Below are positions 52,887-55,217 of a stretch of 55,217 bases of DNA, one piece after another. Below the pieces are notes generated by a model, which saw nothing but the letters and a program-made list of their open reading frames with translations, made no database searches and had not been told where the DNA came from. Source of the stretch: Pseudomonadota bacterium (GTDB lineage Bacteria > Desulfobacterota > Desulfobulbia > Desulfobulbales > SURF-16); assembly GCA_018822545.1 (NCBI GenBank), contig JAHJKA010000053.1:1-55217 (forward strand), written 5' to 3'. The stretch's first letter is position 1; each line of letters begins with the position of its first letter. The translations under genes and the position numbers were made by a program.

Positions 52887-53501
52887 ATGTGGGAAATAAT
52901 TAAAAATGGCGGCCCGGTGATGTACCCCCTTCTCGCCTGTTCAATGGTTGCCCTGACAGTAATCTTTGAACGGGCATTGTTTTGGCTGGGCATTGAGCGC
53001 CGCCGCAACCGGCCCCTGATGGACGTGGTCTTGACCCTGGCCGAATCGGCTGACTGGCAGCAGATCAAAGAAAAAATCCAGGGCAGCGAGGACCATGTTA
53101 TCCGGGTGCTCACTGTCGGAATCCTGCACCGCGACTACGACATGGCCAAGGCCATGGAGGCCGAGGCCAAGCACATGGTGAAAAAAATGGCGCGCTTTAT
53201 GACCGTCCTTGACACCATGATCACCGTGGCCCCGCTGCTCGGCATCTTCGGGACGGTGCTGGGCATCATCTCCTCGTTTGAGATGCTGGGCACAGACGGC
53301 ATCGCCGACCCCAAACTGGTCACCGGCGGCATTGCCCAGGCCCTGATCACCACGGCTGCCGGCCTGGGGATCTCCATCATCACCGTCTTTCCTTACAACT
53401 ATTTCAAGAGCCGCATCGACCACAGCATCTATGGCATGGAAAAATATGCCACCAGCCTGGAGGTGGTCCATCAAAAATTGCGGCCCGAGGCCGGGCAATG
53501 A
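52887..53501 (+). CDS. exbB: ExbB-type proton channel subunit (nickel system)
   Basis: 204 residues from the ATG at 52887, closely similar to the ExbB at 34251 along the whole length, including AALITTAAGLGISIITVFPYNYFKSRI. It would energise the second TonB system. It overlaps exbD by 4 bases. Confidence 0.93.
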   Translation: MWEIIKNGGPVMYPLLACSMVALTVIFERALFWLGIERRRNRPLMDVVLTLAESADWQQIKEKIQGSEDHVIRVLTVGILHRDYDMAKAMEAEAKHMVKKMARFMTVLDTMITVAPLLGIFGTVLGIISSFEMLGTDGIADPKLVTGGIAQALITTAAGLGISIITVFPYNYFKSRIDHSIYGMEKYATSLEVVHQKLRPEAGQ

Positions 53502-53929
53502 GACTTGATCACAAGAGCCTGGCGCCGCCGCGTATTGAGATGCTGCCCCTTATCGACGTTGTCTTTCTGCTGCTGGTCTTTTTCATCTACGCCATGCTCT
53601 CCATGGCCGTCCATCACGGCCAGGCCGTGGCTCTGCCCCAGTCGACCAGCGCTGCCCTGGAAGCGCAGCAGGCCATCAGTATCTCCATCCAGGCGGTCGA
53701 TCAGGGCATGATTCTTTTTGTTGACGAGGAACCGGTCAATTTAGAGCTTCTAAGCGAACGATTGCGGAACAAAAAGGCGGACAAACAGGCTGGCCAGGAT
53801 CCCGAGGTGCAGATATTCGCCGACAAAGCGGTTTTCTACCAACAACTTTTCCAGGTGTTGGATCGCGTCAGAGAGGCTGGTCTCGTCCGCATCTCCCTGC
53901 AGACCGTAGCAAAGGCAACAGCGCCATGA
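53498..53929 (+). CDS. exbD: ExbD-type subunit (nickel system)
   Basis: 143 residues starting MRLDHKSLAPPRIEMLPLID, matching the ExbD at 34867 in sequence and length. The membrane helix carries the essential Asp. It overlaps tonB by 4 bases. Confidence 0.92.
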   Translation: MRLDHKSLAPPRIEMLPLIDVVFLLLVFFIYAMLSMAVHHGQAVALPQSTSAALEAQQAISISIQAVDQGMILFVDEEPVNLELLSERLRNKKADKQAGQDPEVQIFADKAVFYQQLFQVLDRVREAGLVRISLQTVAKATAP

Positions 53930-54639
53930 ATGGCACCAAGCAGCGGCTACTTTTCGCCGGCCTCCTTGCCCTGGCCCTGCATTGCGCCCTCCTCTCTTGG
54001 CAACTGGCAAGACCATCGGTCACCCTGCCGACCTCCTTGTCTTGCCAACGGGTTACCGTATCTCTAGGAGTAAGAGAGGTTGCCTCCCCACTACCAGCCC
54101 CCAAACAGATCCGACAAGCTGTACAGGTGGAAAAATTACTGCTATCCCAAACGGTGAGCAGGATTCATAAACAAGAGCCGGTCAAGAAACAGAAGCCGGA
54201 AAGACCTCAGGCAATAGAGACAGAACAAGGCCTTGTCCCGCCAGCGGCACCTGAATTAGAGACGCCTGCGGAAATGCGGCCAGCCCCAGCAAGTGCGGCA
54301 TTGTCTCCTCTGGCGGAGATAAAGAAGGAAAGCACTCCGACTTCAGCAGCGGCCGCCCAGGTCATCCAACAGGCGACCCCGCTCTACCGGCTTAACCCGC
54401 CACCTGCATATCCGCGTCAGGCCCGGCGCCGCGGCCTGGAGGGTGTGGTGATGCTTGAAGCGCACATTGCCATCTCAGGCCGGGTCACCGAGCTCAGACT
54501 TTTCACCTCCAGCGGCCACACGATCCTGGACCGGGCCGCCCTGAAGGCCGTGCGCCGCTGGCGTTTCATCCCTGGCACTGTCGGTCATAAACGCCAAGAG
54601 ATGTGGGTCAAAGTGCCGGTTCGCTTTCAGTTACAGTGA
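53926..54639 (+). CDS. tonB: TonB-type energy transducer (nickel system)
   Basis: 237 residues with an N-terminal helix (LLFAGLLALALHCALLSWQ), a Pro/Lys/Glu-rich spacer and C-terminal domain YPRQARRRGLEGVVMLEAHI ending WVKVPVRFQLQ. It is homologous to the TonB at 35295, but the spacer differs. It would serve the receptor at 48873. Confidence 0.93.
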   Translation: MNGTKQRLLFAGLLALALHCALLSWQLARPSVTLPTSLSCQRVTVSLGVREVASPLPAPKQIRQAVQVEKLLLSQTVSRIHKQEPVKKQKPERPQAIETEQGLVPPAAPELETPAEMRPAPASAALSPLAEIKKESTPTSAAAAQVIQQATPLYRLNPPPAYPRQARRRGLEGVVMLEAHIAISGRVTELRLFTSSGHTILDRAALKAVRRWRFIPGTVGHKRQEMWVKVPVRFQLQ

Positions 54640-54829
54640 AAGACCGTCAATAAATTCATCAAGTTCGGCAAAAGTCTTTCTCGGCGATCCGGGAATGAAA
54701 GACCCGTGTCAAAAATGAAACTGGGCGACCTAACAAAAGTACAGCAAGAGGATACCGCTGCCCGGTCACTTAAAGTGACTTGAACGTAAACCTGATTTTT
54801 TTAGGTAATCAGAAAAAGGCGGGAACGTA
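54640..54829. other. Intergenic region after tonB with short inverted repeats
   Basis: About 190 bp. GGTCACTT-AAGTGACT near 54765-54781 is a nearly perfect inverted repeat, and CTGATTTTTTTAGGTAATCAG follows near 54792. Either could end the tonB transcript. No gene is seen. Confidence 0.5.
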
Positions 54830-55105
54830 TTATCTCGTCAACTTTTTGCGGTTGCATACGGGGCACCCCTGAAACCGCAGCGGTTTTTCCAGGCAGCTGA
54901 CAGCCAGCAGCTCATCATTACCAAAGATCTCCATGGTCGGGCCATCGGCGCTGATAACGCCCTCGTGCATGACGATGGTCCGCTCGCAGAGGTCAACCAC
55001 CATGTCGAGATCGTGGGTGGCGATGATTTTTGTATGGTGGAAGGTCTGCAGCATGGCGATGAGTTGGTTGCGGGCCCGGGGATCGAGTCCGGTGGCTGGA
55101 GCAGT
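54830..55105 (-). pseudogene. Truncated NikO/CbiO-type ABC ATPase (C-terminal part)
   Basis: About 90 residues of an energy-coupling-type ATPase: ATGLDPRARNQLIAML (after the Walker B Asp-Glu), KIIATHDLDMVVDLCERT with the switch His, HEGVISADGPTMEIF and a C-terminal CPVC. The P-loop and signature parts are missing because the sequence changes near 55105. This is the expected missing ATPase of the nickel system, but broken and oppositely oriented. Confidence 0.7.
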
Positions 55106-55217
55106 AATGCTGGACATTATGGCGACTGGGCTGATTTCAGGGCCAGTGCTGGCCTGGCCAGGGACAACAGATCAAAGTGGGACAGTAAATACAATTATGC
55201 CCTCTTTACCGGACGGG
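55106..55217 (+). pseudogene. Fragment of a beta-barrel-like outer-membrane protein (cut by window end)
   Basis: Reads GHYGDWADFRASAGLARDN, then SKWDSKYNYALFTGR, alternating aromatic/polar strands as in TonB-receptor or porin barrels. No start is present and the window ends at 55217. It lies against the broken ATPase, so it marks a junction created by recombination. It could also be an intact gene if the junction is elsewhere. Confidence 0.35.

Overview
The window looks like chromosome of an anaerobic, sulfur-metabolising Desulfobacterota (Deltaproteobacteria, probably Desulfobulbales-like). This is inferred from gene content, not from a marker tree. The supporting content is an HdrA/MvhD/formate-dehydrogenase module, a selenocysteine-type rhodanese with selD in the same window, B12- and metal-uptake TonB systems, a Cys-type multidomain FdhA and a RemA/YicC/Gmk block.

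Layout. 1-1600 is accessory and AT-rich: a putative integron attC site followed by a vapBC cassette, then tail-to-tail remnants of IS3-family elements. 1700-7555 (minus strand) holds coaBC and an operon for a membrane redox complex made of an exported molybdopterin-type oxidoreductase, a Rieske protein and a b6-like cytochrome b, plus a lipoprotein and a nitroreductase. 7900-16050 is mostly housekeeping: a B12-binding radical SAM protein, TatD, YggS, DnaE, a TIM-barrel isomerase, a Trm112-like protein missed by simple ORF calling and a conserved 97-aa protein. A Pseudomonas-style REP pair lies in this stretch.

16257-22500 is the most interesting region. A minus-strand three-domain rhodanese lipoprotein is split by an in-frame UGA that aligns with a Cys of a second rhodanese nearby. 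A perfect 7-bp hairpin with a GGUCA loop lies 14 nt after the UGA, which is the layout expected of a bacterial SECIS. A perfect sigma-54 promoter precedes the gene, and a divergent histidine kinase / sigma-54 activator pair is encoded next to it. I read this as a sigma-54-controlled, exported selenocysteine rhodanese regulon. 22500-28551 carries LPS-core and housekeeping genes (GT9-like, rfaE1, yicC, remA, gmk, rlmB, a flavin reductase) with three copies of a palindromic intergenic repeat.

28831-36035 is a cobalamin island: a B12 riboswitch with a strong terminator, a BtuB-like receptor, an exported BtuF-CbiZ fusion, a second BtuF-like protein, ExbB, ExbD and TonB. 36076-37927 has an aquaglyceroporin, a CMD-family protein and a dead IS1595/IS1016-type element with perfect ends. 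38048-47948 (minus) has a DsbC-like protein and the operon hdrA-mvhD-fdhA(GltD fusion)-selD.

48873-54639 is a second TonB system, probably for nickel (or cobalt): a receptor with a His-rich loop, NikK-like and NikL-like periplasmic proteins, an FmdE-like protein and paralogous ExbB, ExbD and TonB. At the right edge a truncated NikO/CbiO-type ATPase abuts a fragment of a beta-barrel-like gene, which marks a rearrangement.
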